DNA of 64,000 nucleotides. It comes from Argentina anserina (lineage: Eukaryota > Streptophyta > Magnoliopsida > Rosales > Rosaceae). How positions within the stretch are numbered: the stretch's first letter is position 1; each line of letters begins with the position of its first letter. The notes under the pieces were generated by a model. That model was not told the origin of the DNA and searched no databases. It saw only the letters and a program-made list of their open reading frames with translations. Positions 25,431 to 37,243 of the stretch are shown piece by piece. The position numbers were made by a program, and so were the translations under genes. Location of the stretch: NCBI RefSeq assembly GCF_933775445.1, contig NC_065876.1, forward strand, positions 16,182,001-16,246,000. Reading direction: 5' to 3'.

Positions 25431-26398
25431 AACATTTGTGTGTGTCTTAGCCTTATTACATTTCCTGTTAGAGATAGATTCACATCTCTGTAATAAGTTA
25501 GGACTCCGAATCCTACGAGATTGTGGTTATGTAATGCATATATTTAGGCCCCCATATCATTTAATAAATACACAATTATTATCTTGCACCACGTTACCAC
25601 GTTACCATGAGTCTATCAGAAAAATAAATCTTAAACCTGAAATCTCAGTCTCCAGTATCCTTTTCTTTTTGGCATAGCCAGAAAATTCAAAGCAATACTC
25701 GACAAATTGTTGTCAGAAACCGAGAAAAATCCAAAACCGCAGCTTCTATGGGCACTCAATAATTTCATCTGGGCACCCACCTTCTTATCTGACTCACCGT
25801 CGTTCTCGCCGGCACCCAGGACTCCATCTTCTCCAGTGACTTTTGATCGTCACCCCTTTGCTCCAAGTTGGACCTACTGTCTAGCCTTGCGTGCCGCTGC
25901 AGTGTGCTCAAGATCTCTAGTGTTTCGCGTTTGTAGCTCCGACCTAGCCCGGACTCCATCCCAGCCTTCCGCTCGGCCTTCCCAACGTCGGAGGCCCCTG
26001 CTCAACGATCCTTGCTCGACCACAGTGCCGCCTCAGCATTGCGCCGCCTCTCTTTCCAAGCTGTCAAACCCGACGTCGTCCCCAACTCAGTTTTCTGCAG
26101 TTGAAGTCAACCCAGTTCTGCAGATCCAGAGCTCGACCCGGATTCTTATATACGACCCACGCGACCCAGTTTCAACATCAATCTAACCCGCCTTGGTTTT
26201 TGGCCTACGGCCTGCCGAGCCCAATAGCTCCTTGGACTTTAAACTCTTTTTCTTCTCCTTTTCTTTTTCCTATTCCATTATTTCATCATTTATTTGCACG
26301 TTTTTAGTTTCTAATTATGTTTCACATGCTCGTATAGGAAAAATGGTCAATCATCGTACTATAATGATGACATGCTTACCAAAGATGGACGTTACTCC

Positions 26399-26813
26399 AT
26401 GGGATGCTAATGGGCAAGGTAGGGTTAGGGGATCGAAATACCATACTCATAACCAATTTCAATTATGTCCTCATACCCGCCTCAATCCCCGTTAGAAAGT
26501 AATGAGTATTCCTCGTCCCCATACTTGCTCGGGATCCGTTTCTCATACCTGCCCCAATACCCGTTAATGATATTTTGTTATATTATATAAAAATTCATAT
26601 GAAGTATAGAAAAACGTAAAAATATAAAATGAAAACTATATATCATGATGAAATTAGTTTTTTTTACATTAATCCAACTTAAACCAATACAAGTCTAGTT
26701 CAAATAAAATAACAACTATAAAAAAGTTTTTATTTACATAAATATTAATTAATTAAATAATATTGAAACATATATAATATAATTAAATAATATTGAAAAT
26801 ATATATAATATTA

Positions 26814-26855
<42 letters not shown>

Positions 26856-27028
26856 TATTGGGTGGGGATGGGGATGGGGATCAAAATACCATCCCCACCC
26901 GTTACTCAATTCCATATTTCAAATATAGGGGATCCACATACCAATTCCCCGTTTTTACCCATTACACAGCTCTATTATGGTCGAATACCCGTGAATACCC
27001 TACCCGATGGGTAATATTGCTATCCCTA
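26399..27028. mobile_element. Short hAT element with perfect 8-bp target duplication
   Basis: The left end reads atgggatgctaatgggcaag. The inverted right end reads tagggatagcaatattaccc. The flanks are gttactcc on both sides (26391-26398 and 27029-27036), an exact 8-bp duplication. The interior has gggtagggt-type subterminal repeats and a long TA microsatellite. There is no coding capacity. Confidence 0.85.
26819..26853. repeat. (TA)n microsatellite inside the hAT element
   Basis: A TA run of about 17 units. Confidence 0.95.
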
Positions 27029-29009
27029 GTTACTCCAAAGCTTTTTATGTCATCGTACGAAAATCGAAAAAGAATTCATCAAACAGCTTTTCTATATGAA
27101 GATATTTGAAGATTAGCTCATTTTAATGCGGTCTATTTAGCATACCAACAAGTATGTTTTTCTTAAAATTAATGCTTTTAAATATATATATATATATATA
27201 AATTATCGGGCGCTATTAGCCTTATTCATATCTCTTTTCTGGCCCTTCTTATAGCGCCGATGAGACCAAAAAGGGATATGATTCCCCTCTTGGTAGACGT
27301 TTTTCATGTGACGGTGCTGGGGGAGTCACGTTATTATTTAATGGGAAGAAATCGATTTTGTTTGGTTGTTTGAGTACACAACTGGTTTGGGTGCGATCAT
27401 GAGAATCGCCGATATGCATCGAATATTTTGTGACCATATATACATCATAACCCTTCTAATTCTGGTCACATACTTGAATAGTTTCAATTATTCGAAACCT
27501 ATACAACCCTCGTTTCTTATGGATGCGTCGCCATTGCGATTGTTATTTGAATGTTTGAATTTTCTTAAACTCATGTCTATAAACGATAATCCCAAAGTCT
27601 ACGTACTTATTAATTTGAGTTGAAATTCATTACTCTGAAGCAACACTATTTGCTTACAAAAGATCTCAAAAATAGCAAATTCTATGGGACACACTTAAAG
27701 TGATTCAATACTGTCTATGACGTTGTTTTACCAGAGTTGACTTTGATGCATGTTCCACATCCAAGAAACAGAAGTCATTTTTGAACTATATCTATTATCT
27801 ATTGAGGGAACATTTGAGTTGGAAACGTAACATTTTTCCAATCTCCAAATAACAGATTTTAAGCCTTAGGCTAAGGCTCCGGCCCATCTCATACGCAAGA
27901 TTTGTTTGCTACGAATATTTGATTAGTAAATCTACTTGACTATGCTTTCTGCTTAATATTTTTCAAGTATGACGTTGACATTGTCATGTTTATTACTTGA
28001 ATTTAACTTAGGTCGTTTATTGAAATTTGAAGTTTGATTTTAATGTATTAAAAATTTGCATATTCAATAAAATTTCTCGTATTCCTTATTTACAAAATGA
28101 TTTCATGAGAATTTTATTTGCTTTAAACCTAACATGAATGGTCAACGTTTACAACTCGTTGTGGTTCTTAAATTGGCCTTTTTGGTTTACATGAGACCCC
28201 CAATAGCACTACATTTCTGAATTTGACACTTAATAAGTGGAAAATGAACATCGGTTGGAATGTCAAAATTGACATCGTTATGATCTCTGGCGTTTCCAGC
28301 ACATTTTCGGAATGTTTTGTGGCCGTTTTGGCTGCCTTCCGGCCTATTGTCCGCGTTTCTGGCACAAAAGTGAGTTTCATGCTGACACTTCATGTTGGAT
28401 ATGAAGTCTGGCCCCCTAACCGGCCAGATTTCGGCCGCCGGCAGCAGATTTTCCAATCATTGGCGCCTCCGGTTTTTCTAGCGAGTTTTCCGGCAATTCT
28501 TCGTCGTTTTCTCGTTGTTTCTTTCAGTTTTGAGCATATTTTAGTTATCCAGTTATCTTTCCGGTTTTCTCCAAGTCGTTTCATAACTCAAACGATTTTA
28601 TTATTATTGGTGACCACCAGCACCAATTGGATGATTTTTACCACCCTAATTGTTTGGTATTCAACTGCTCAAATACCATATTTTGCCAACTGTTAAGTTG
28701 AAGAATGTAGTTCTATTACCATGTGATACACTTGATGGGATTGTCATATTTTTCAATCTGCCCTCTTACAATATTCTACGGTGTATTGTCTAAAGAAGTT
28801 ATCTGTGTTGTTGACTATCTTATGTGTCTTAACCTTATTAGGTTTCCTGTTAGAAATTTGATTCGCATCTCTGTAATAGATTATGACTTCGAATCCTTTG
28901 GGATTGTGGTTATGTTACGCCTATATATAGGCCCCCATATCATATTGACTAAATCACTATTTCAAGTTTTCAACAACTTATATTAGTGAAATATATTCAA
29001 AGTATTGAA

Positions 29010-29337
29010 AAAATGCTCATTAGTTTGACATATGTTAAATATGTTCTAATATTTTATTATTTTACTATTCTCAATAGATAAATAAAACATAATTTTCTAT
29101 TTACACAAATGTTTTTTTTCCTAATTGTGCCTTATAATACAAACGGGTCGGGCCGACCCGCTTATTGGTCCCGCCCGAACTTGAATCCGGCCAAATATTG
29201 GCTCGGGTCAGGCTCAATGTTTAAATAAATAGGCCGATCCGAGCCCGGCACGATAAATAAATAGACCGATCCAAATTATGTTTTAACCTGCTTAAAATGA
29301 ATCAGGGCAGCCCGGCCCGGCTCATTTTCCACCTCTA
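29010..29337 (-). mobile_element. Terminal fragment of a hAT element related to 34958-35683
   Basis: Read on minus it begins tagaggtggaaaatgagccg and runs through ggcccgg-rich text, a 'ttaagcaggttaaaac' block and an AT-rich stretch, in the same order as the element at 34958. The far end is missing, so it is truncated near 29010. 29338-29527 shows nothing. Confidence 0.7.
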
Positions 29338-29527
29338 TTGTTTTGTGTTCTTTCCAAGATTTTTGCCATTTACAAGTGTATGTGTGGATTTTCTAGTCAC
29401 CGATCAGATCATGCAATCAGTGCAGACTGGTTAATTATATTTCTCTCGTCTGTTCTATAGTGATTAATGCTCGTCACTATCAACACTATTATGGCTTGGG
29501 GCCGGGCTAGTCTATTCAGGAAGGTAG

Positions 29528-31077
29528 TGATAGGAGCACAAAGTGTGACGTTCTTAATGTATATATGTCATATTCTTATACTTTGTTACTTCTTATTTAG
29601 TTGTTTTAGGTTCATATTTGTCATTTGTGTGTTTTAGTAGAGCTATGCCAAAATTGGAAGTTTTGATGATGAAATTGTGCTAAGTGTTAGAAATCATTAT
29701 TGAGCTAGGATTCCTTACTCGACTAGGACTCTACTTTCCTATTTTCATTCTTTCTTATTCCTTAATCGTCGATTTCTTTTCAGGAAAGACAAATCCTATT
29801 TGGACAAGGAGTAGTGATGTCGTGATGCATTCCTAGTGAGACAAGGAAATCGTGTCCGAGTTTAAGAAGGAGAAGAAGAGGCCGGCCTAGCTATTCCTAG
29901 TTGGACAAGGAGATATGCCGTGCAGCCCATATATGTTTCCCTATTGGATTTGGTTTCCTACATCAAGTTGGATTTAGAGTACATGAATCAAAGTCCATAT
30001 GAAAGAAGATTTCAGCTTCCCAATCCAATTCTACCTCCTATGAGCGACGACATGAGGGTTTATTTTCTCCTATATATAAAGGCACGGCCTCAGCATTTAA
30101 TCATCATCAACCTTGCACACAAGCACAAGCCATAGCTCTGCCGAATCAGTACCTCATCCACCAAGAAATCCTAAAAACCGAAATTCATCATTTTCCATCC
30201 TTTGGATCTGAAGCAAGTAGCCTAGGATCTTCGTTGGCTTGGAATAAACCCCGTAGGATTATTTCAAAGTGTAATTCTATGATCTTCATGTTTAATTTCG
30301 GTTTTCTATGTTCTTGTTCTTGGATGATTTCTGTTTTTGTTTTGTTAAAGTTTAATTCAATCTTGTCTATGAGATAGTGGTGACTTTCGAATTGTGTAAT
30401 GATATGAAGATTTCGATTTCTATTCAATGATTTTAGGTTTTATGCCGTGAGTTATTGTTTTTGTTCTTGATTAAATTTCGGTGTGTTCTTATATTACATG
30501 TGTGATAAAGACAAGTAGTTGATGTTGCATATGTTAATCATTCAAAAGTAGTAATGATTATGATACAAGTAGTGGATTAATTGTTCTTTGTTCCATCGAA
30601 TTTGATCCTAAGTTCGACTTTGGATAAGTGCTTAAACATGTTGATTTCTCCAGGTGATATGTAATTGCATGATGAATTAGTATGTTAGATTTCGTAGCAA
30701 GACAAGTAGTTGAGCTCGAATGTATCCATGTATTAGGAACCAAGTAGGAACTTGATGCATGATCGAATTTAAGATGAAGCTTGATACCTACGGCATGAAC
30801 ATGATTGAGAATAGATTTCGATGGCTTTGTCATTACATGATTTGTTTGGTGATTGCTTATGTGTTGGTTGGTTGATCACATGTATATATTAGTTTAAGTT
30901 TTATTTTCTATTGTTATCCTTGATACTGAACCTATATCAAATCATTTAAACTCTTATGAATTCGTTGTGATTCTATGCCCTGGTTGGATCTCCGGTTTGT
31001 GAACGATACCCTCTTATTTTATACTACTAACGATGCTTACAGGGTTAAATATTGATGTCGAGTAATTGAACCGATCA
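29528..31077 (+). mobile_element. Solo LTR, about 1.55 kb
   Basis: Begins tgataggagcacaaagtgtg and ends aattgaaccgatca, so the termini are TGAT..ATCA. Flanks ggtag (29523-29527) and gctag (31078-31082) give a 5-bp duplication with 4 of 5 matching. A promoter-like tcctatatataaagg lies near 30068-30082. No internal domain or second LTR adjoins, so it looks like a solo LTR left by recombination, most likely from a Ty3/gypsy element. Confidence 0.7.
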
Positions 31078-31097
31078 GCTAGATATTATGATTTGCA

Positions 31098-33285
31098 TAG
31101 GTCTCATCATTTAGCCCGCCGATCTGAAATGCCAGCAGAGACCCACAAGCCCTATGCGCTTTTACCCGGCCCAGCCCACGAGAAAGCCCACCAAATCCCG
31201 CTTCCATGGGTAGAGGGCCGGGTTTAGTTTAGAAGTGTGAACCCCGGTCTGGCCCGTAAAAGCCTGCTAAAAAATAAAATATTATACATGCATATAATAT
31301 ATTATACATATATCAATTATATGTCTTTTTTGGTAATAATTATACATAAAAGTATTATATATGTTAATAATACTAGATTTAAAATTATATATTTCTTTAT
31401 CTTATAACTTTATACTAGATTTAAAATAAAATTGTAGCATTATGAAACAACTATATGACGTATATGAAGTAAACTCCTCGGGATTAATCGACAACAGCTG
31501 ATGTTATCGGTACTAATATTTAGAGACACTGTTAAACACCACTAATATGCCCTAAGAGATGACCTATTGCAAATATACGAATGCCGAAAGCCGTTTGCAT
31601 ATCTGAAATCACCTAATTTTTGTTACCTAGCGTGCGCGGTCGAACTGAAGAAATCTAATTGGCAAAGCCCCGGTCAATGGGGTTTCAATATGTCAAACGC
31701 CTCTTTTATAATTGACCGTTGGTACGAACGGTCAAACCATGTCCAAAACTGACGAAATTTTTACGGGTTCCCTAAATATATATACTGATCACATCTACTG
31801 GTGTGAATCGACCAAATTTCAACTGGAGTTCTCGATCGTCAAAGTGTCTACTAATGTATCATAACCTTTTTATACTATGTTTAAAATAAAATATCGCATT
31901 ATGAAGTGACTTTATGAATAAAACTTCTCGAGATTAATCGACACCAGCCAATGTGATCGGTACTTATATTTAGTTACCTTGTAAAATTTTCATCCAATTC
32001 GGACCTCATTTGACCGTCTGAATTTCCGGTGAACCGAAAACACAACTAATATGCCTTAAGGAAGTACCAATTACAAATATGCGAATGCCGAAAGCCGTTT
32101 GCATATTTGAAATCACCTAATTTTTGTTATCTATCGTGCGCGGTCACACTGAAGAAAACTTCTCGGGATGAATCGACACCAGCAGATGTGATTGGAATAT
32201 ATATTTAGTGATCATGTAAAAATTTCATCCAATTCGGACCTCGTATGACCATCAGAATTCCCGGTAAACAAAAAACATCACTAATATGCCCTAAGGGAAG
32301 ACATATTACCAAGATGCGAATATCGAAAACCGTTTTCATATATGAAATTACCTATTTTTTGTCACTGATCATGCGCGGTCGCATCGAGGAAACTCATTTG
32401 GCAAAGCCCTAATCAATGAGGGTTTTAATATGTCAAAACACCTCTTTTTTGTTGACCGTAGGTACGGACGGTCAAACCATGTCCAAAACTGATGAAATTT
32501 TTATGGGTTCCCTAAATATATATACCAATCAGATCTACTGGTGTCGATCGACCATATTTCGAACTGGAATTATCGTCGTCAAAGTGTCCACTAATGTATC
32601 ATAATATTTATATTAGGTTTTATAATAAAACCATCGCATTATGAAGCGACTATCTGAAGGAAACTTCTTAGAATCGATCAACACTATCTCATGTGATCGG
32701 TATATATATATTTAGTGAGCATTTTAAAATTTCATCTAATTCGGACCTCGTTTGACTGTCGGAATTTCCGGTAAACCAAAAATACCACTAATATATCATA
32801 AGGCAAGACCCATTACCAAGATTCGAATGCCGAAAGTTGTTTACATATTTGAAATCACCTAATTTTTGTCACCAATCGCGCGTGGTCGAAATAAGGAAAT
32901 CTATTTGGCAAAGCCCCGATCAATGGGGTTATATTTATGTCAAAACGCCTCTTTTTGGTTGACCGTAGGTATGGACGGTCAAACCATGTTCAAAACGAAC
33001 GAAATTTTTACAGGATCCCTAAATATATATATCGATCACAGCTATCGGTGTCGATCGACAATATTTCAAAATTAGAATTTATTTGTGACTTTTTTTAGAA
33101 TTTTTTCTAATAATTGTTTTATTGTTCCAAACCCTTAGATAAAAATATTATGTATTTTTTAATACAAGCTTGGCTCGGCCCGCAAGACCCGTTGTAGGTG
33201 GGCGGGCTTGAATCTGCATATTTGTGAAAATACCGGCCCGTCACTTTTTAAATTTATTTAAGGCCCAGCCGGTTGATGAGCCCTA
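31098..33285 (+). mobile_element. Non-autonomous hAT-like element with internal tandem repeats
   Basis: The left end reads taggtctcatcatttagccc; the inverted right end reads tagggctcatcaaccggctg. Flanks gatttgca and cttttgca give an 8-bp duplication with 6 of 8 matching. Both ends are rich in ggcccgg. The interior (about 31460-33070) is built from repeated units with segments such as 'ttggcaaagccccggtcaat', 'acggtcaaaccatgtccaaa' and 'cttctcgggat.aatcgacac'. Same family as 46851-49727, in the opposite orientation. No coding sequence. Confidence 0.8.
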
Positions 33286-33752
33286 CTTTTGCATGTAACT
33301 AGTGACTCGCTCTTTTTGACATGTTCTTTAAATCATGCTTGTATTTATGACTTACATGTACTAATTTCAAATATAACAGCCATTTTGACTAGTGGCGGAT
33401 TCTGGAATAGATTTTCGTCTAGGCTAATAAGAGTTATAAAGGCAATATATTTTCGTCAATTTTTTTTGGCAATCAAATGATAGACATACGATTTCCTTCA
33501 AAAACATGATAAACTTACAGTTAAGGGCTTCATTATATCCTCATTAAAACCAATTTTCTTAGGATGGAGAAAACAAGGAAAGAAAATAAGAAATATTGTA
33601 GAAAATATGAACATATGGTAAGAAAACAAATTAATTTTCAGAAAAAGTAAAAGAAAGCATAAGAAATTATAAAAGAGGATGGCGGGAATTGAACCCTTGT
33701 CTTCATATTTGTTATATTAATGTTCAAAAAATAAAGATTATTGAGGCATGAG

Positions 33753-33792
<40 letters not shown>

Positions 33793-33952
33793 AAATTTCA
33801 TCCCGACCAGATAACCTACTGAGTGGATCTGACTCAGATTTTGACTAAACTGCAAAAGTGCGAAAGCTACATACATAATTACATATACTCTGAACTAAAA
33901 ATATTAGTTTTAGTGTAATACAATTGTGTTTTGCTAAGGTCACGTTTACTAG
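33286..33952. other. Intergenic, no gene supported
   Basis: AT-rich text with a TA microsatellite at 33756-33789. A 'agtggcggattctgg' segment near 33394 resembles one hAT end, but no partner was found. Confidence 0.5.
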
Positions 33953-34298
33953 CAGGGGCGAAGCCATTTGAGAGCCTAGTGGGTCCCCTGCACCACCAAT
34001 ATAATCTTCTGGTTTGGCATAGTGGAATATTTGCATTTGTTGTAAGCTATTCGTCACTTGTTCGATTCTTGTTGGCAACACTTTAATTCTCAATGTACTT
34101 TTTAACTTATATTTACCTATGTGTTTTAAAATTTTCATATTTCTTATTAATTTTTACTAAACATCTTTTCACAGCTTGCTCAAATATAATTTTTAAAAGT
34201 ATTTTGAAATAAAATGTATAAATTTCTAGTCCTAAAATTTTATTGCCATCGCAACAAGATTGTGCACCAGCATACTCAAATTTCTGGTTCCGCCACTG
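33953..34298. mobile_element. 346-bp hAT MITE
   Basis: The left end reads caggggcgaagccatttgag; the inverted right end reads cagtggcggaaccagaaatt. Flanks tttactag (33945-33952) and tttactac (34299-34306) match at 7 of 8 bases. The interior is AT-rich and non-coding. Confidence 0.8.
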
Positions 34299-34407
34299 TT
34301 TACTACTCTGAAGCAATAACTAGGTCGTTCATGATTTATCTAGAAACCACTGTGATTTTGTTCCCGATTCGGCTATCCAATATTCCAATTTATCGATCGA
34401 ATTTGGA

Positions 34408-34711
34408 CACTGTTCGTCATCTCATCGATTCCAGTCCTGGAATCGTTCTTGATTACTGCTCTTGGCTCCTATCTTGCACTTGATCGCGTTAACCTTCTGG
34501 GGCAAGATATCAGGAAGCCATGAAGCACTTGAACACTGTACTTTACTACTACTCTTGAGTATGATTCTCATCCGTTCTCCCTCTTTTACCTGTCTATCCT
34601 AGCCTTTCTTTTGCTTTAGTTGGAGTTTTTGTGAAGAAGACAATCTGTTCTACGTATTCATTGCCTCATTGATACCAACCTTGCAGAGACAATAGCATGG
34701 TTAAGTTGTGA
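34408..34711 (+). pseudogene. PILS: PILS fragment: remnants of exons 1 and 2
   Basis: 34408-34539 translates in part as 'LITALGSYLALDRVNLLG', the exon 1 core of the PILS genes at 51047 and 56059, and ends with a kept acactgta donor; a shift before the donor breaks the frame (stop after RKP). About 34670-34711 keeps the end of exon 2 (accaaccttgcagagacaat ... gttaagttgtgag). No later exon follows, and a hAT element starts at 34958. It is a dead fragment of the local tandem family. Confidence 0.75.
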
Positions 34712-34957
34712 GTTCAATCAGTACTTCACGCGTTACAAATTTTTTAATTAAAATTGTTTTCTAATTGAGTAATTAGGCCCTGATTATGTATCATGATTTC
34801 GGTCAATTCACCATAATCACTCCGGCCCCTCATTTCGGGACCTCAATCATTATGATCGAGCCATGAATAGTATATTCTTCCAATCTTCCTGCATGAGCCT
34901 TCTTCACTCAAACTTTCGAGAGAGGTGAGTCTTCGGAGGGCCCTGTTTAGACTTTGC

Positions 34958-35683
34958 TAGAGGTGGTAAACGGGCTGAGTCAGACCGGCCCGATCCATTT
35001 TAAGCAGGCTAAATTGTTCTTGTGTCGTGCTCGGGTCGGCCCATTTATTTTTTGTGCAAGCTCGGGTCTGCCCATTTGTTTAAATATTAAGCCCGGCCCA
35101 CCTATGGCCCAAGCTCATGTCGAGCCAGGCCTGGGCCCGTGTCGGGCTAAAAAACAGACCGGCCCGGCCCATTAGTATTATAAGACACCATTAACATAAA
35201 AAAAATGTGTGATTAAAATATTTGTTTTATATAACTATTTAGAATAGTAAAATAAATAAAATGCTATAACACATTTGATAAATTTATTTCTAAAACGTTA
35301 CATATGTTAAAACTATGACTTTTTTATCACTACTTTGATGATATTTGTAACATAATGTAATTAAAATAATGAAATAACCAAGAGATTTATATGTAGAAAG
35401 TTTAATATTCAATGCTCATTATTATAATTGTTTAAATATTTATATAAATAATATAAAATTATGTATTTAACAGACCTGCCAATGAATTTATTGTCCCCGA
35501 GTTGTGCCGGGACAAAAACGGGCTCGGGCCGGACCAGGCCCATGCACTAAAATATATAAAGCTCAGTCCAGCCCATTACAATAACGGGCTCGGACCGGAC
35601 CGAACTTCTAACGGAATCAGACTGTGTCGGGTCGATTTTTAACGGGCCAGGCTCGGGCTTTTTCGGCCCACTTGCCACCTTTA
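34958..35683 (+). mobile_element. 726-bp non-autonomous hAT element
   Basis: The left end reads tagaggtggtaaacgggctg; the inverted right end reads taaaggtggcaagtgggccg. Flanks gactttgc (34950-34957) and gactctgc (35684-35691) match at 7 of 8. Subterminal regions are dense in ggcccgg and gctcggg motifs, typical of hAT ends; the centre is AT-rich with no coding sequence. Confidence 0.85.
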
Positions 35684-35691
35684 GACTCTGC

Positions 35692-36094
35692 ATACTCCTT
35701 GCATTCAGATTTTTACAATCCAAGAAGGCAAGTTATACTAAATTTGACGGGACCCCCTTTCCAGAAAACATTCCACTCCCGGGCAATGACATAAAAAGAG
35801 AAATTAATGAAGGAGAGATGGGAGATCGAAGGGTCTCCATTTCCGGCAACCGGGAATAGATGCGACATTCGCACAAAAACGTTTTGTATAAACTTAGTCA
35901 CTATTCAAAGATAAAAAGAAAGAGTTTGAGTCTGGTGACCTCGTACCCAGGGATAAATTGGTCTTGTAGAGATTGCCCTCTTTCAGCATAGGGAAGATGT
36001 GTAACAGTAATTCCCGGTAAGATTGCGACATAATGATACGTCAAGTTGAATGAGACTGGGAAGACCGATAAATGACATGATCAGAGACCCTGTC
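35692..36094. other. Intergenic, no gene supported
   Basis: Short stretch between two transposons with no open frame of note. Its last nine bases (36086-36094, gaccctgtc) are the probable left target duplication of the next element. Confidence 0.5.
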
Positions 36095-36565
36095 GGCAGT
36101 TGATCTTCTATCCCATTTTCTGTATTTCCTTATCTGTTCCCTAATCAATTTTGGACATGTGTCATACTACCTAAGTAACCTAACAGCTAAATTTACTCCG
36201 TTAACTTATTTTCTAGTTTATATTAAATAAATCAAATTGTGCTTAAAAATTAAAAGAACTCTTATCTGCATCTCCAATTCTCCATCGTAGTTCTCCTCAG
36301 ACCATATCAGATCTATATGGAATCTGACTACTCTTCTGCAACATATACAAATACATTCTTATGAATTATGACTTTCCAATTTTTAAAGCCCATAAGAGTT
36401 TTCAATTTTAGTCATGGTAGAACTGTAGCAGAGCCATGACAATTGGCGTTTGGAGTTCACAAAATTGTGTTAAGAGGGCCTGCACGATTTGTTTGCAGAT
36501 TGTTTTTCATATAATCATTAGGGTTTGGAGTTCACAAAATTGTGTTTTTTCTATTGTTGTTGGAG

Positions 36566-37227
36566 TGTTAGGGAATGCAGAAGAATGAACTGAAGAATGG
36601 AAATCGAAATAACTCACAACCATAAGCGAAAATAAAATGAAAGAGAACACCGTGATTTAACGTGGTTCGGCAAAGTGTCTACGTCCACGGGTAACAACAA
36701 TAAAGAACCTCTACTATACGAAGAAATGTTACACCGAGAGAAACACTACTTCAAGACTCACACTTGAAGGGATACACTCTCACACACTTTATTTTGTTAC
36801 ACACACAAAACTCTCTACTTGGAGTTTTATCTCTATCTCTCACTCTTGATCACACACAAGATGATCTCTCACTTATTGTTCTTCTATGTATATTGCACCA
36901 CTTCTCATGCCTTTATATAGGTAAACATCTTTGTGCAATTCATGCATTTGCATGTAACATGCATGGAAGCAAAGTCAATCTTCTTCCTTGATTCATGCTT
37001 AATGTTGGCATGCTCATCAATGCATTCTTCTTTCTTTGTCAAACAAATCAACCACCTACCACCATAAGGTTGTAGATTTGTTTCTTACCTTCAACAAAGG
37101 TTGCTCCAAGTTTCAACAAAACCAACTCCATCAATTAATGGTCACCAAAGCAATAGGTGTGCTTGATTTACTCATGTGAACATCACATAGTTTTCACACC
37201 TTCATTAAGGAGAGATTGACCCTATCA
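36566..37227 (-). repeat. 3' LTR of the copia element
   Basis: 662 bp, ending at the polypurine tract side (37228-37240). It pairs with 41295-41956. Confidence 0.95.
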
Positions 37228-37243
37228 ATCTCCACCTCCCGAT

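Larger units (their letters stand above)
25431..28960. mobile_element. Possible degenerate LTR element flanked by related direct repeats
   Basis: About 25437-25565 and 28825-28950 are related direct repeats: both have 'cttattaggtttcctgttag'-like text, 'atctctgtaata', 'cgaatcct..gagattgtggttatgt', and 'taggcccccatatca'. They look like the same part of two LTRs. Between them lie a GC-richer stretch (25780-26180) with long but unconserved open frames, a younger hAT insertion (26399-27028) and AT-rich text. I recognise no retrotransposon protein domain, so the element is either very decayed or the repeats are two unrelated solo pieces. Confidence 0.35.

Noticed and set aside
25707..26186. 159-codon open frame on plus
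   Set aside because: GC-rich local patch inside probable retroelement debris; no motif, low-complexity Ser/Pro/Arg translation.
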